A stretch of 64,000 nucleotides of DNA, taken from positions 1 through 64,000 of the forward strand of contig JAGFNQ010000188.1 of the NCBI GenBank assembly GCA_024364735.1. Direction: 5' to 3'. The translations under genes were made by a program, and so were the position numbers. This document shows, piece after piece, positions 33,925-45,230 of the stretch. Origin of the DNA: Boesenbergia rotunda. Taxonomy: Eukaryota > Streptophyta > Magnoliopsida > Zingiberales > Zingiberaceae. The notes below the pieces were generated by a model. It did no database searches. It was not told where the DNA came from and saw only the letters and a program-made list of their open reading frames with translations. Numbering within the stretch: the first letter of the stretch is position 1; each line of letters begins with the position of its first letter.

Positions 33925-35251
33925 TGTAGGATCGATGCACGTGAGAGGGGGGTGAATTACGTGACTTTTTAAAAAATTAAAATCAGAGCGCTTTAAAAAG
34001 CGTGCACAGCGGAAGGAAACAATTATAAAAAATGAACACACAAACACGAACGAGTTTTACTTCGTTCGGAGCCTTCGGTGACTCCTACTCGAAGGCCCAG
34101 GTCCCTCGGACCTTTCCGTTGGGCAATCCACTAAAACTCTCTATCGGTCAACCCCGATAGAGTAGGCGAGTACAAATGAATTGAAAGTGTGACAACCCCA
34201 CACTTTCAAGTAATTTGATGCAATAAGAATATGTATTAAAAAGTTAAGTTCTTCTTTTTACCGACGTCCGGAGTAGGTCGACTCTTTCGGGGCAGCAGGA
34301 CGTCGTCGGCTCGAAGTGAGGCGTTTCCGGAGCAATGCGCGAGCGTAGAAGAACTTTGAGGCGTTGGAAGAAGTGTTGTGTCCAAGAAGAGGGTCGAGGG
34401 CCCTTTATATAGGGTTGGGGGCGCCCGGGATGCTCGGGGCGCCCCCCACGTGGCGTTCGATCCGTTGCACCCTTCGGTCAAGCCTGATCTCTTCATCTTC
34501 GGGATCTGCTTTGACCGGGGCGCCCGGAGCGCGCGGGCCGCCCGGGTTGACCGGTCAAAGCCTCATCTCCTTGGCTTCGCGAGGCCGAGCTTCGGCAGCT
34601 GGCAGTGAGGTGGCACAGGGGGCGCCCGCGACACGCGGGGCGCCCCGAAATGCGCTGCTGTCGGGGCTGCGGACTTGGGTTGACTCTGGGGGCGCCCGGA
34701 ACATCCGGGGCGCCCTGCTCAGCTACTGCCTCACTCCTTTGAGGCTCTCTGAGCTGCAGATACTCCTTCCTTTGGTCCTGCATCCAGGGTTAGTCCAAAA
34801 TACAATAAAACATAGTGTTAGATTATACAGCCTTAGCTGTCTTGGTTCTGTCTTTGGTCTCCGAAATGGAGCCTTAGGTTGAACCGACGCCTACTATTCC
34901 CTCGACGGGGAACGCGTCCTCACTGGTTCGCTCCTCCAGTGACTTACCTCATTTACCTTGTGCAGCTCTACTTGACTTCTTGACCCACCAGGACTTCCTG
35001 CTAAGGCTCAACCACCTTGGTCTTCCTGCCAAGTCTCAACCAACTTGGTCTTCAACTAGTTGTCAGGTCCCGCGGACCCAACTGGACTTCCCGCCAGGAC
35101 TCAACCATCCTGGACTTCAGCCTGGTGTCTGGTCCTAAGTCTTTCAACCCTGCACACTTAGTAAAGAGGTTAAACACTAACAACCCTAACTTTAACCACT
35201 TTGTCATACATCAAAACCCGAGTTTGACCGTTAGTGCAAACTGCACCAACA
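33925..35251 (-). repeat. 3' LTR of element C
   Basis: 1327 bp. On the element strand: TGTTGGTGCA start, about 30 bp CCTGG repeats near 34980-35150, four long GGGGCGCCC inverted repeats (about 34428-34720), TATATAA at 34401-34414, and the poly-C end. Its GC-rich middle is a CpG cluster. Confidence 0.92.
34401..34414 (-). promoter_or_regulatory. TATA box of C 3' LTR
   Basis: CCCTATATAAAGGG on the minus strand, just downstream of the GGCGCC inverted repeats. Confidence 0.6.
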
Positions 35252-35268
35252 ATCTCCCCCTTTTTGAT
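35252..35268 (-). promoter_or_regulatory. Polypurine tract of element C
   Basis: On the minus strand AAAAAGGGGGAGAT abuts the LTR start. This is the plus-strand primer of reverse transcription. Confidence 0.85.
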
Positions 35269-36720
35269 GTATTGACAACTCAGGTTAAAGTTAGAAAAAA
35301 ACAGCAGATATGAACTTGCATAAACATGCAAATAATATTACATAAGCATAGGTATGAAAGTTGCAGCACACAAGAAAGCAGAATTAATTAACTGTGAAAT
35401 AAGCATGCTGTTTGCAATTTTCTAACCCTTTACCCTACTCTCCCCCTTTGTCATTCATCAAAAAATAGGCATAACAAGTTTAAGGGAGTAGAAACCAAAG
35501 CTAAGTGATAGGGAAAACTAGACTTAGGCAAAATAGATTAAGTAAGATAAATAGCCTCAGTGAAAAAAGGAACTCCCCCTAAATCAATTAACCTAGCTTT
35601 CAAAACTAACAAATAGTTTTCAACAACATTATTTTTCAAATGAATTAGAAATATTTTCAAAGTTAAGCTTGACAATCTTTTTAAAAGAAAATATATAAAA
35701 ATTTCCCAAAGAATACATATTTTTCAAAGTCAAAAGAAACTTTGCTACTGAGCTTTAAGTTACAAGAAGGAAGATATTCTAAGAATAAGCTTTAAAAGTT
35801 TCAAGACCATTATTCAATTTATAAAACTAATTTTTCAAGAATATGCCTTAGATTCTTTTGAAAATAGTTATACTGTAAAAGTAATATCATAGACTTGATC
35901 AAACTATTCTTAAAATTAATTTTCCAAGTTAGTTTGAACTCCCCCTTAACTTGACAAGCCCTTAGAATTCCTTGTCAATTTCAAGGTAAACAGTCTATTA
36001 TGTCCTAGGGATATCCAAACTACAAATAAAAATATTTCAAAAGAATCATTTTTGGAAGTAAATCAATCAAAATATTTTGATACTTTCTAGTATAAGAACA
36101 AGCTAATAGTGGATTTTCAAAAAACATAAGTGTTTTTATTTTAAAGTTAATTTGAAAATAGTTTATCAAGGAAAATTAGTAAAATTTGAAAAAGGAGATT
36201 TGCAAGACCCAAAAATACGGATTTTCAATGCTAAATAGGAATTGCAAGGAACTATTTATAAGCATAATCCTAATATTTTTCAAACAAAACAGTAAAAATA
36301 AGACATGTATGGCATCTCTTAAAATAGGTTTAGATATAGGGCATTTTTATTTTTAATCACATATTTTAATAAAATAGTTTAAAAGTATTTGAAGAGAGAT
36401 TTTCAAGAGGATTGTTTAATATTTTGAAACAAAATTTGATATAGTAATAAAGTTATTATTATTATTTTCAAATGATAATAAGAATATCTTTGAAAGCACA
36501 AAAAAATTGAAAATAAGTTTTGAAAAGAATATAATTGAAAGAATAAAAAAACTTTAAAAAATAGTATTTTTAAAACAGTTATTTTCAAATATGTTATAAG
36601 GGATTTGCCAAAAAGATGTATAGAAATATTTTCCCTCCCCCTCAACTCGATATTCTCCATAAGTCCTTAGGGGTAATTTCGTAAAAGAACAAGCAAAAAG
36701 AGAAAAGGAAACAAAAGAGT
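35269..36720. other. Non-coding internal region of C (AT-rich)
   Basis: No gene on either strand. On the minus strand several purine tracts (for example complementary to CTCCCCCTT near 35440, 35572, 35940, 36638) resemble the repeated polypurine tracts of Sireviruses. Confidence 0.6.
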
Positions 36721-38715
36721 TTTTTTTTTTTTGTTAAGTTGGTTTAATTAAGGATTAGGTGTAGGCTTAATTAAGCCTTTAGTGTGGGTTTGCTTTTAGG
36801 TTTGGTTTAATTAGGTTTGTATTCATTAGATTTAAGTTTGATTTAATTAAAGTTTTTAGTTAAGTTGGTTAAGGTTGGTTGGGTTGATAAATTTTAATTA
36901 AACATTAAAAATTAAGTTAAAGTTTTAAAATTTAATTATGATTTTAATTGAAGTAATATTTAAAGTTTAATTTTAATTACGATTAAGAATTAAAGTTTAA
37001 TTTTAATTAGGATTCAATTTTGGTAAAATTAAATTAAGATTTAATAAAGAGTTAAAGTTTGATTTTAATTAAGATTAAGATTAAAGTTTAAATAAATAAG
37101 ATTTTTAATTAAACTTAAGGTTAAGATTATTAAGAATTTCAATTAAGATTAAGGTAAAATTTTAATTACAAGCTCTAGTTATTTGGGGATTAAAGTTAGA
37201 GGTATTTAAATGAAGTTTTAATAAAGGGTTGAGGTTCAATTAGGTAAAATTTTAGGGGTTAAAATTTAATTTGGTCGAATTTTAAATAAATTAAAGTTAG
37301 TTAAGATTTAATTAAAGATTCAATCATTGGAGTCTGAATAAATATTGAAATTCTAATTAATTAAGGATTAAAGTTGATTAAGGATTAAAGTTTATTAAGG
37401 ATTCAAGTTTAATTAATTAATGATTAACATTTGATTATGTAAAGAGTTAGATTTTTAATTATATAAAATTTAATTAACGTTAAATTTTAATTTAATTAAA
37501 GTTAATTTAAGTAAAGTTTGATTATGCAAATTTTAGTTAAAGTTAAAGTAGAATTTAATTAAGGTTAATTTTTAATTTATGTTGAAATTTAATTAGATGA
37601 ATTTTTAATTAAGAATTTAATTAGGTGAAAAATTAAGATTTAGATTAAGTTAAAATATGATTTAATTAAGAATTTTAAAGTTTAATTTTAAATTTTGAAT
37701 TTGAATTTGAATTTTTGAATTTGAATCTTATTTTTGAATTTTAATTTTAAATTTGAATTTGAATGTTAATTTGAATTTTAATTTTAATTTTAATTTTAAT
37801 TTGAATTTGAATTTGAATTGAATTTTAATTTTAATTTTAATTTGAATTTGAATTTGAATTTGAATTTGAATTTGAATTTAAATTTGAATTTTAATTTTAA
37901 TTTTAATTTTAATTTTAAATTTAATTTGAATTTTAATTTTAATTTTAATTTGAATTTTAATTTGAATTTGAATTTTAATTTGAATTTGAATTTTAATTTT
38001 AAATTTAATTTGAATTTTAATTTTAATTTTAATTTGAATTTTAATTTGAATTTGAATTTTAATTTTAATTTTAATTTTATTTTTAATTTTAATTTGAATT
38101 TTAATTTTAATTTGAATTTTAATTTGAATTTTAATTTTAATTTTTGAATTTTAATTTGAATTTTAATTTTAATTTGAATTTTAATTTTAATTTGAATTTT
38201 AGTTTTAATTTGAATTTGAATTTTAATTTGAATTTTAATTTTAATTTGAATTTTAATTTTAATTTTAATTTGAATTTTAATTTGAATTTGAATTTTAATT
38301 TTAATTTTTGAATTTTAATTTTAATTTGAATTTTAATTTTAATTTGAATTTTAGTTTTAATTTGAATTTGAATTTTAATTTGAATTTTAATTTTAATTTG
38401 AATTTTAATTTTAATTTTAATTTTAATTTGAATTTGAATTTTAATTTTAATTTGAATTTGAATTTTAATTTGAATTTGAATTTTAATTTTAATTTTAATT
38501 TTAATTTTAATTTTAATTTTAATTTTAATTTGAATTTTAATTTTAATTTGAATTTTAGTTTTAATTTGAATTTGAATTTTAATTTTAATTTTAATTTTAA
38601 TTTTAATTTTAATTTTAATTTTAATTTTAATTTTAATTTTAATTTTAATTTTAATTTTAAATTTAATTTTAATTTTAATTTTAATTTTAATTTTAATTTT
38701 AATTTTAATTTTGAA
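36721..38715. repeat. Hexanucleotide AATTTT/AATTTG array, graded from degenerate to near perfect
   Basis: From about 37680 to 38715 the sequence is almost wholly six-base units AATTTT and AATTTG (with rare variants) in phase. From 36721 to 37680 the same words occur in degenerate form. Reading frames across it (37818-38147, 38308-38748) give only N-F-N-L repeats and are not genes. Confidence 0.9.
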
Positions 38716-38731
38716 TTTGATTATTCTTATT

Positions 38732-38785
38732 CATCTCACTCTGTCTAAGTCATCAATCAAGGGAGTCCTATGATTTTGTGAGATG
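38732..38785 (-). promoter_or_regulatory. Conserved stem-loop in element C
   Basis: Arms CATCTCAC (38732-38739) and GTGAGATG (38778-38785) enclose a 38-nt loop. Element E has the same arms and a recognisably similar loop at 45173-45230. The function is unknown. Confidence 0.55.
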
Positions 38786-38867
38786 ATTTTGATTTTGTTT
38801 AGAAAAGTTAACTTGACCTTGTGTTAGATCCAAGTTTAACAAGTAGTAATTTAAAAGTACACTTCAA

Positions 38868-38956
38868 TAATTGGCTTCCAGGCCATGGCGAGGCACAGTG
38901 ACCTTCTTTGGCCGAAGCCTTATTGGAGCAACAACCATTTTCTAGGCAAAGCCGCT
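38868..38956 (-). other. Conserved block downstream of gag C
   Basis: About 87 bp, roughly 86% identical by eye to 44989-45074 of element E, although the surrounding sequence is not similar. It includes GGTTGTTGCTCCAATAAGGC on the minus strand. The reading frame is broken in C by stops, so a nucleic-acid function is possible. Confidence 0.55.
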
Positions 38957-39038
38957 TAAAGAAGTTGGACTTTTAACTTACTCATTGAAAACCCTGTTAC
39001 TAAATAGTACAAGAGTCAAATTAACTTTGAAGCTAGTC

Positions 39039-40706
39039 CTAAGTGCCCACCTGAGCAGCGGCTGATTTTAAGGTGCCAACTAGTTTGGAGCCTCCCCCTA
39101 AATTGTAGACTGGGTGTCTAGGGTCAATGTAATGGATGTCCCTTTTTGGGACATAAAATTGATTCTGACCTACTTGCTTTGTTAGATAAGCTTTCGGAAC
39201 CCACGCTTTTCGTTGATTTTTGCGGGGGTGGATAAAGGAGATAAAGGATCTTTGGGACGATCTCGATTTATATCCTATCCCAGATTTGTTATACATGCCC
39301 TTTTGTGATCCAAGAATAAGGTCAAGGTTCTTGGATCGGGTTGTGAAAGTTGCTAGTAGATCCTTAAGTTTTAGGACTTCGCCCTTTAGGGTTGAGTTTT
39401 CAGTTTCAAGCTCAATTAATTTTTGATTTTGAGTTTGTTCAGTTAATGTTCTAGTATTAATTAATTGCTCCTTAAGGTCTTGATTTTCCTTAAGAAGCTG
39501 GTCATTTCTAGATTCAGATGCAAGCAATTTTTTATTTAAAACAGAAATAATTTTAAAGAACTTTTCATTTACTGAATCTAAATATACCTTAGTCGAGTCA
39601 TCCGAAAAGAGTCTGATCTCTTGACTCGACTCGTATTCGGAATCTTCGTCGTGCTCTGAGTCTGACCCGGGTCCGGTTGCCATTAGTGCGAGATAGTTTG
39701 AGTTCCTTGGTGGTTCATCGTCGGAGTCGTCTGTGCTGTCGTCCCAAGTGGCTTGAAGAGCCTTCTTCTTCTTATTCTTCTTGGGTTGATTCTCCTTTTT
39801 GTAGGGGCATTCGTGTTTGAAGTGTCCTTTTCTGTTGCAGCCGAAACAGGTTATTTTACTTTTGTCTTCACTACTGGTAGGCTTCATTATCCTCTGGAGG
39901 TCCTTTCTTGAGAACCGGCTTTTCTTTTTGGCGAAGACCTTTCTTACTAGGTTGACCATTTGTTCCTCATCATCTGAGTCTGAGTTTGACTCTTCTTTTA
40001 ATTCTTGAATTTTCTTGTTTAACTTGCCATCTTTTGAGGAACCTGCAAATAAGGCAAATCCTTTCTCGGCCTTGGCGTTAGTCTGTTCGTGCAGTTCTAA
40101 TTTACAAAACAATTCATCTAAATTAATTTTAGAAAGGTTCCTAGAAATTTTATAAGCATCTATAATAGATGCCCATAGTGAATTTCTAGGGAATGCATTT
40201 AAAGCATACCTTATGATGTCTCTGTTTTCTTGTTTGTGCCCGATTAGGTGGAGTCCATTTAGTATGTCCTTGATCCGGGCGTGGAGTTGGCTTGCAGATT
40301 CTCCTTCCTGTATTTTTATATTAAATAACTTATTTAAAAGTAAATCCCTTTTTGTTACCTTGGCATCAGAGGTGCCTTCATGTAGTTCAATTAGTTTGTC
40401 CCAGAGCTCTTTGGCAGATTCAGTTGGGCCGATACGGTTCAATTCCTCTTTTGTTAGTCCACACTGGAGGGTGTTCTGCGCCTTGTACTCAGTCTGGGCC
40501 TTTCTCTTCATATCAAGGTTCCATCTATCAGGCTTCAGTGGTGCATTGTTTCCCTCGTCCATTGGTGGTTCGTAGCCAGATTACACTGCGAACCATTGAT
40601 CCATGTCGGTCTTCAGATAAACCTCCATCCTTCTCTTCCAGTAGGGAAAGTCTTCCCCATTAAAGAGGGGAGGACGGGCAGTGCTATAGCCTTCACCTTG
40701 AGCCAT
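39039..40706 (-). pseudogene. gag: gag of element C (complete, one nonsense codon)
   Basis: From ATG 40706 (MAQGEGYSTARPPLFNGEDF) the frame runs 555 codons to the stop at 39039. The only internal break is TAA at 40583-40581 (codon 42), where element D has a glutamine. Regions: N-terminal YWKRRMEVYLK domain, the capsid-like middle (LTKEELNRIGPTESAKELWDK, QENRDIIRYALNAFPRN), a CCHC knuckle (CFGCNRKGHFKHEC, near residue 290), an acidic linker, a coiled coil of about 90 residues, and the GIGYKSRSSQRSF end motif. An internal start downstream of the stop (MDEGNN, 40562) would give a 507-residue product. Gag packages element RNA in particles. Confidence 0.9.
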
Positions 40707-40733
40707 CTGAAATAGACTACACAAAAACTTGTC

Positions 40734-40750
40734 CCAAGACTAGGTCTTGG
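40734..40750 (-). promoter_or_regulatory. Leader hairpin upstream of gag (element C)
   Basis: A perfect 7 bp CCAAGAC/GTCTTGG stem with a 3-nt loop, 27 nt before the gag ATG on the minus strand. Confidence 0.65.
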
Positions 40751-40960
40751 ATTAGTAGTGTGGTAGAAAAAGGAGAAGAGAGAGAAAGAGTGACTCGAAA
40801 TGGTGTTGCACCAAATTCGAGTAAAATCAAACGAACAGAAAAAATAATCCAAATCTAGGCAACAATACCTAATTTAGATCAAGTGTAGCGAAAAACCAAA
40901 ACTCGAAAAAAACTGGATTTCCCCCGGCTCTTATGGTGGTTGCACCAATATAGAGCGTAC

Positions 40961-40975
40961 CAGGCTCTGATACCA
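40961..40975 (-). promoter_or_regulatory. Primer binding site of element C
   Basis: TGGTATCAGAGCCTG on the minus strand, 2 nt inside the 5' LTR. Confidence 0.9.
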
Positions 40976-40977
40976 CT

Positions 40978-42304
40978 TGTAAGATCGATGCACGTGAGAG
41001 GGGGGTGAATCACGTGACTTTTTAAAAAATTAAAATCAGAGGGCTTTAAAAAGTGTGCACAGCGGAAGGAAACAATTATAAAAAATGAACACACAAACAC
41101 AAACGAGTTTTACTTGGTTCGGAGCCTTCGGCGACTCCTACTCGAAGGCCCAGGTCCCTCGGACCTTTCCGTTGGGCAATCCACTAAAACTCTCTATCGG
41201 TCAACCCCGATAGAGTAGGCGAGTACAAATGAATTGAAAGTGTGACAACCCCACACTTTCAAGTAATTTGATGCAATAAGAATATGTATTAAAAAGTTAA
41301 GTTCTTCTTTTTACCGACGTCCGGAGTAGGTCGACTCTTTCGGGGCAGCAGGACGTCGTCGGCTCGAAGTGAGGCGTTTCCGGAGCAATGCGCGAGCGTA
41401 GAAGAACTTTGAGGCGTTGGAAGAAGTGTTGTGTCCAAGAAGAGGGTCGCGGGCCCTTTATATAGGGTTGGGGGCGCCCGGGATGCTCGGGGCGCCCCCC
41501 ACGTGGCGTTCGATCCGTTGCACCCTTCGGTCAAGCCTGATCTCTTCATCTTCGGGATCTGCTTTGACCGGGGCGCCCGGAGCGCGCGGGGCGCCCGGGT
41601 TGACCGGTCAAAGCCTCATCTCCTTGGCTTCGCGAGGCCGAGCTTCGGCAGCTGGCAGTGAGGTGGCACAGGGGGCGCCCGCGACACGCGGGGCGCCCCG
41701 AAATGCGCTGCTGTCGGGGCTGCGGACTTGGGTTGACTCTGGGGGCGCCCGGAACATCCGGGGCGCCCTGCTCAGCTACTGCCTCACTCCTTTGAGGCTC
41801 TCTGAGCTGCAGATACTCCTTCCTTTGGTCCTGCATCCAGGGTTAGTCCAAAATACAATAAAACATAGTGTTAGATTATACAGCCTTAGCTGTCTTGGTT
41901 CTGTCTTTGGTCTCCGAAATGGAGCCTTAGGTTGAACCGACGCCTACTGTTCCCTCGACGGGGAACGCGTCCTCACTGGTTCGCTCCTCCAGTGACTTAC
42001 CTCATTTACCTTGTGCAGCTCTACTTGACTTCTTGACCCACCAGGACTTCCTGCCAAGGCTCAACCACCTTGGTCTTCCTGCCAAGTCTCAACCAACTTG
42101 GTCTTCAGCCAGTTGTCAGGTCCCGCGGACCCAACTGGACTTCCCGCCAGGACTCAACCATCCTGGACTTCAGCCTGGTGTCTGGTCCTAAGTCTTTCAA
42201 CCCTGCACACTTAGTAAAGAGGTTAAACACTAACAACCCTAACTTTAACCACTTTGTCATACATCAAAATCCGAGTTTGACCGTTAGTGCAAACTGCACC
42301 AACA
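40978..42304 (-). repeat. 5' LTR of element C
   Basis: Same 1327 bp length as the 3' LTR, with TATA at 41454-41467 and GGCGCC inverted repeats at about 41481-41775. Frames such as 41417-41935 run through this GC-rich promoter region and are duplicated in the other LTR. Confidence 0.92.
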
Positions 42305-42309
42305 ATTGT

Positions 42310-42391
42310 TTGTATTGTGCTAACTTCTTTGTAGAGAAAATCTCGAAAAATTGCTATTCACCCCCCCTCTAACAACGCACTCGATCTATCA
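42310..42391 (+). repeat. 3' LTR of element B, second part
   Basis: It continues the LTR from 33924: GTGCTAACTTCTTTGTAGAG, then TTCACCCCCCCTCT and the end GATCTATCA. Confidence 0.85.
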
Positions 42392-43222
42392 GTCGGTTCG
42401 ACCTAGGGTTCCATTTGGGAAGCCCAAAGTTAGAACTAAGACAGCGCATGCTGTAAATAAAGGTTTAATCTATATCATTTATATGCTTGTTGTGTTTTGG
42501 AACTAACCCTGGTTTTAGGAACGAAGGGATGAAGGTTTCTGCACTCAGGCGCCTCAATGGAGTGAGGCGCCCTACTGGGCTAGGCGCCTATGTTGAGACA
42601 AGCGCCCCAGTGAACGACTATTCCAAGCACTAGAAGCAAACTGTCACGCAAGCCTCTAAATCAGTCATTGAGGCGCCTGTGTTAGCACAGGCACCCCAGT
42701 TAGCTCAGGCGCCCTGGTTGAGGGGATAAGCGCTGCGGATTGAGTTTCTCGTAGGACAGGCCACGTGTCAGGCACAGGCGCCCCCTTCAACACAGATGCC
42801 CCAGCTACGACTATATAAAGGGGTTCACCCCCTTGGCTTCAACAACAATTGCTTTCAATACATTCGTTCAAGCGCTCCGCTCCGACAAGCTCCGTACTCG
42901 AGATTCAAGCACCTACGACGACCCGCGGCTCCGAACTTCTAACTCTCCGGTCGTCGGTATAAAAATAGTTGTATTGATGTATTCCTTTTAATTCTATATT
43001 CAACTTTATCTTGTAAAATATTTGACGAAATATAGAATTGTCCATCGTAAACGGTCAAGGACCGTGGGCCTTGGAGTAGGAGCCGACTGCGACTCCGAAC
43101 TAAGTAAAAACATAAGTGTTAGTGATTGTTTTTCTTTTCTGCTGTGCAATTACTCTACGCTTTCCGAAAAAGTTTTGATGATCGATATTCACCCCCCTCT
43201 ATCGATTCAATCTGATCCCACA
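42392..43222 (+). repeat. 5' LTR of element E (left part missing)
   Basis: It begins within the LTR at GTTCGACCTAGGG, which the 3' LTR has at about 47878. It contains AGGCGCC palindromes at 42547-42800, TATATAAAG at 42812 and the end CACCCCCCTCT..GATCCCACA. The upstream part was displaced by the insertion of B and probably lost by deletion. Confidence 0.8.
42811..42820 (+). promoter_or_regulatory. TATA box of LTR E
   Basis: CTATATAAAG follows the AGGCGCC cluster. Confidence 0.6.
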
Positions 43223-43224
43223 AG

Positions 43225-43239
43225 TGGTATCAGAGCGGG
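43225..43239 (+). promoter_or_regulatory. Primer binding site of element E
   Basis: TGGTATCAGAGCGGG, 2 nt after the LTR, followed by the TTGGTGCAACCACC word also seen in C and D. Confidence 0.9.
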
Positions 43240-43622
43240 TGACTCAAACTTGGTGCAACCACCAGTTGAGTATTTTTTTAGATTTTTCGCTTTTTATTTC
43301 AAATAAATAATATTTGTGCGTGGGTTTAAAATATTCTTATGTTTTCACCATAAGTCAGAATCGATATAACGATCAATTTTTAAAAATTTGTCATAAACAT
43401 TTTTTATTTTAATATTTTTCTCGAAATTCGTGCTATCTTAATTCGAGCAAATTCTTTTCTTAACATTGAATTCTTATTTTTTCGCCATTAATCAGAATTG
43501 ATAAAGCCAACATTTTCTAAAAATTTGTCATAAATTTTTTTATTATTTTATTATTATTTTACCTCAAAATTCGTGCAACACCTTTTGAGCTAGTTTTTTT
43601 TTCTTTCTCCCGCACTACTAAT

Positions 43623-43639
43623 CCAAGACCAAGTCTTGA
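43623..43639 (+). promoter_or_regulatory. Leader hairpin upstream of gag (element E)
   Basis: CCAAGACCAAGTCTTGA: 6 of the 7 pairs are kept; 41 nt before the gag ATG at 43681. Confidence 0.55.
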
Positions 43640-43680
43640 TACATTTTTGTTATTTCCCTTGTGTACGAGGTTTATATTTA

Positions 43681-44736
43681 ATGGCCAATCAAGAATGAAA
43701 TAGTGCCCGTCCACCCCTATTCTCTGGCAAGGATTTTAGATCTTGGAAAAGTCTAATGGAATCCCACCTGAAGGCCAATCTAGATTTATGGTTGATAATC
43801 CAAACGAGGTTCACAATCCCCATAGAAGATGGAACATCAATCGCCTGGGACAAATTGGACGAACCAACACTGAGGAAGATCGAGACTGATGCTAAGGCAA
43901 CAGTAATCTTATAATGCGGCCAGACCAAAGAAGAATTGAAGCGGGACGGATACTTCAATTGTGCCAAAGAGATGTGGGAGAAGCTAATCAACCTACACGA
44001 AGAGAGCTCCGATATTGAACTCTTAGAAGGTGCGATGTCCGAATCATTAGAGGAATCGAACGAAGAAGAAGAAGATCAAGTAAGCTATCTTGCACTATCA
44101 GTGCAAACACAAGCAACCGAGAGAGATTCTGAACCCGATTTCGAAGACAAATCCAAACCAGAATCAGAAGATGAATCTAGATCTGAGACAGCAAGAATCA
44201 AGGGGGAGATTCCCAACGAGGAATCAAAAGGTAAAATGGTAAATTTAAATTTTAAAAATCAAATAATTTGTTACACATGCAGGGAGAGAGGGCACTACAA
44301 AAGTAAGTGTCCTACTCGTAAGATATGAACGACATCACCGATGGCGACAAAGGAACCAATTCCAAGAGCACGAAAGGACAAGAGATACATCCAATGCTTC
44401 AAGTGCCAGGAGTTTGGGCATTGCAAAGATGAATGTATAGATAGAAGAGCCAAAGATCTAGGACAACCTACCAAGATAGATAACTTTAATTTATATGAAA
44501 ATCTAGTCTTTACAATGAATGCTGATAGTTTACTTAATCACTCTTGGTCAAATTTAGATATGGACACATGCCTAAGTAACTTAATTAAATCATGTATATT
44601 AATAAATTCAAATTTCAAAAAATTAAGACAAGAAAATGAGACTTTGAAAATTAAAATTGATATACTAGGAAAATTAATTAATAATCGTGCTAACTTAGAA
44701 AATCCAGAAATTTTCCCTCATTGTGATTTTACTTAA
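43681..44736 (+). pseudogene. gag: gag of element E (internally shortened, three nonsense codons)
   Basis: One frame runs from ATG 43681 to the stop at 44734-44736. It is interrupted by TGA 43696, TAA 43912 and TGA 44326. The N-terminus is recognisable (SARPPLFSGKDFRSWKSLMESHLK). A deletion after KLINLHEESSD removes the middle of the capsid-like region. Two CCHC knuckles follow (CYTCRERGHYKSKC and CFKCQEFGHCKDEC), where C has one, then a short coiled coil (FKKLRQENETLKIKIDIL). The C-terminal GLGY-type motif is not seen. No polymerase gene follows. Confidence 0.85.
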
Positions 44737-45172
44737 TTTTTTTTCACTCTTAGTACTAGAAATGGTTAATAAGGACCTGACTAGATTGAAATTTGAACAA
44801 CATAGTATTATGTGGAGGTGAGATGATAGTACGTTAGGGAAGCCTTTCTAAAAGGGTCAAGTGGGGTAAGGCATACCCTACTTGGTCTGTTTAGTCTGGT
44901 GGAACTAGCCGAAGCTACTGATTCAAATCCTAAACTAGTTAGACCAAAATTTTTCATGAAGTACTTTGAAAATGAATTTTCGATAAAAGGCTTTGTCGAG
45001 GAAACGGTTGTTGCTCCAATAAGGCTACGGCCAAAGAAGACCCCTGTGACTCGCCAAGACCTGGAAGCCAATTTTCGAAACTCAAATTCAATTTACTATT
45101 TGATAAATTTAAATCTAACACAAGCTTCAATCAAATCATATCCTTGACCTAAAATCAAAAGATGAAATTAAT

Positions 45173-45230
45173 GCATCTCACAAAAAGCATAAGATTACCC
45201 TATTTTGTCACTTAGAAATGGGTGAGATGC
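45173..45230 (+). promoter_or_regulatory. Conserved stem-loop in element E
   Basis: GCATCTCAC pairs with GTGAGATGC (9 bp) around a 40-nt loop that is similar to the loop in element C. Confidence 0.55.

Larger units (their letters stand above)
33925..42304 (-). mobile_element. Element C: young gag-only Sirevirus
   Basis: A complete minus-strand LTR retrotransposon: two 1327 bp LTRs, a primer site, a leader, one gag gene, a long non-coding region and a polypurine tract. I counted about 14 mismatches between the LTRs by eye (roughly 1%), so insertion was recent. The target ATTGT is duplicated at 33920-33924 and 42305-42309, and the host LTR is continuous when C is removed. It has no protease, integrase, reverse transcriptase or RNase H, so it must use enzymes from a related element. 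The class is known in plants as TR-GAG. Confidence 0.92.

Noticed and set aside
34364..34882. 172-residue frame, repeated at 41417-41935, as a possible gene
   Set aside because: It lies in the GC-rich promoter part of both LTRs of element C, covers the GGCGCC inverted repeats and matches no family I know.
37818..38748. Long open frames giving asparagine-phenylalanine-leucine repeats
   Set aside because: They are translations of the AATTTT/AATTTG hexamer array, whose phase avoids stops. There is no start context or unique sequence.
41430..41800. CpG island of a host gene promoter
   Set aside because: It is inside an LTR with an identical partner 7 kb away and flanked by a target duplication of the whole element.
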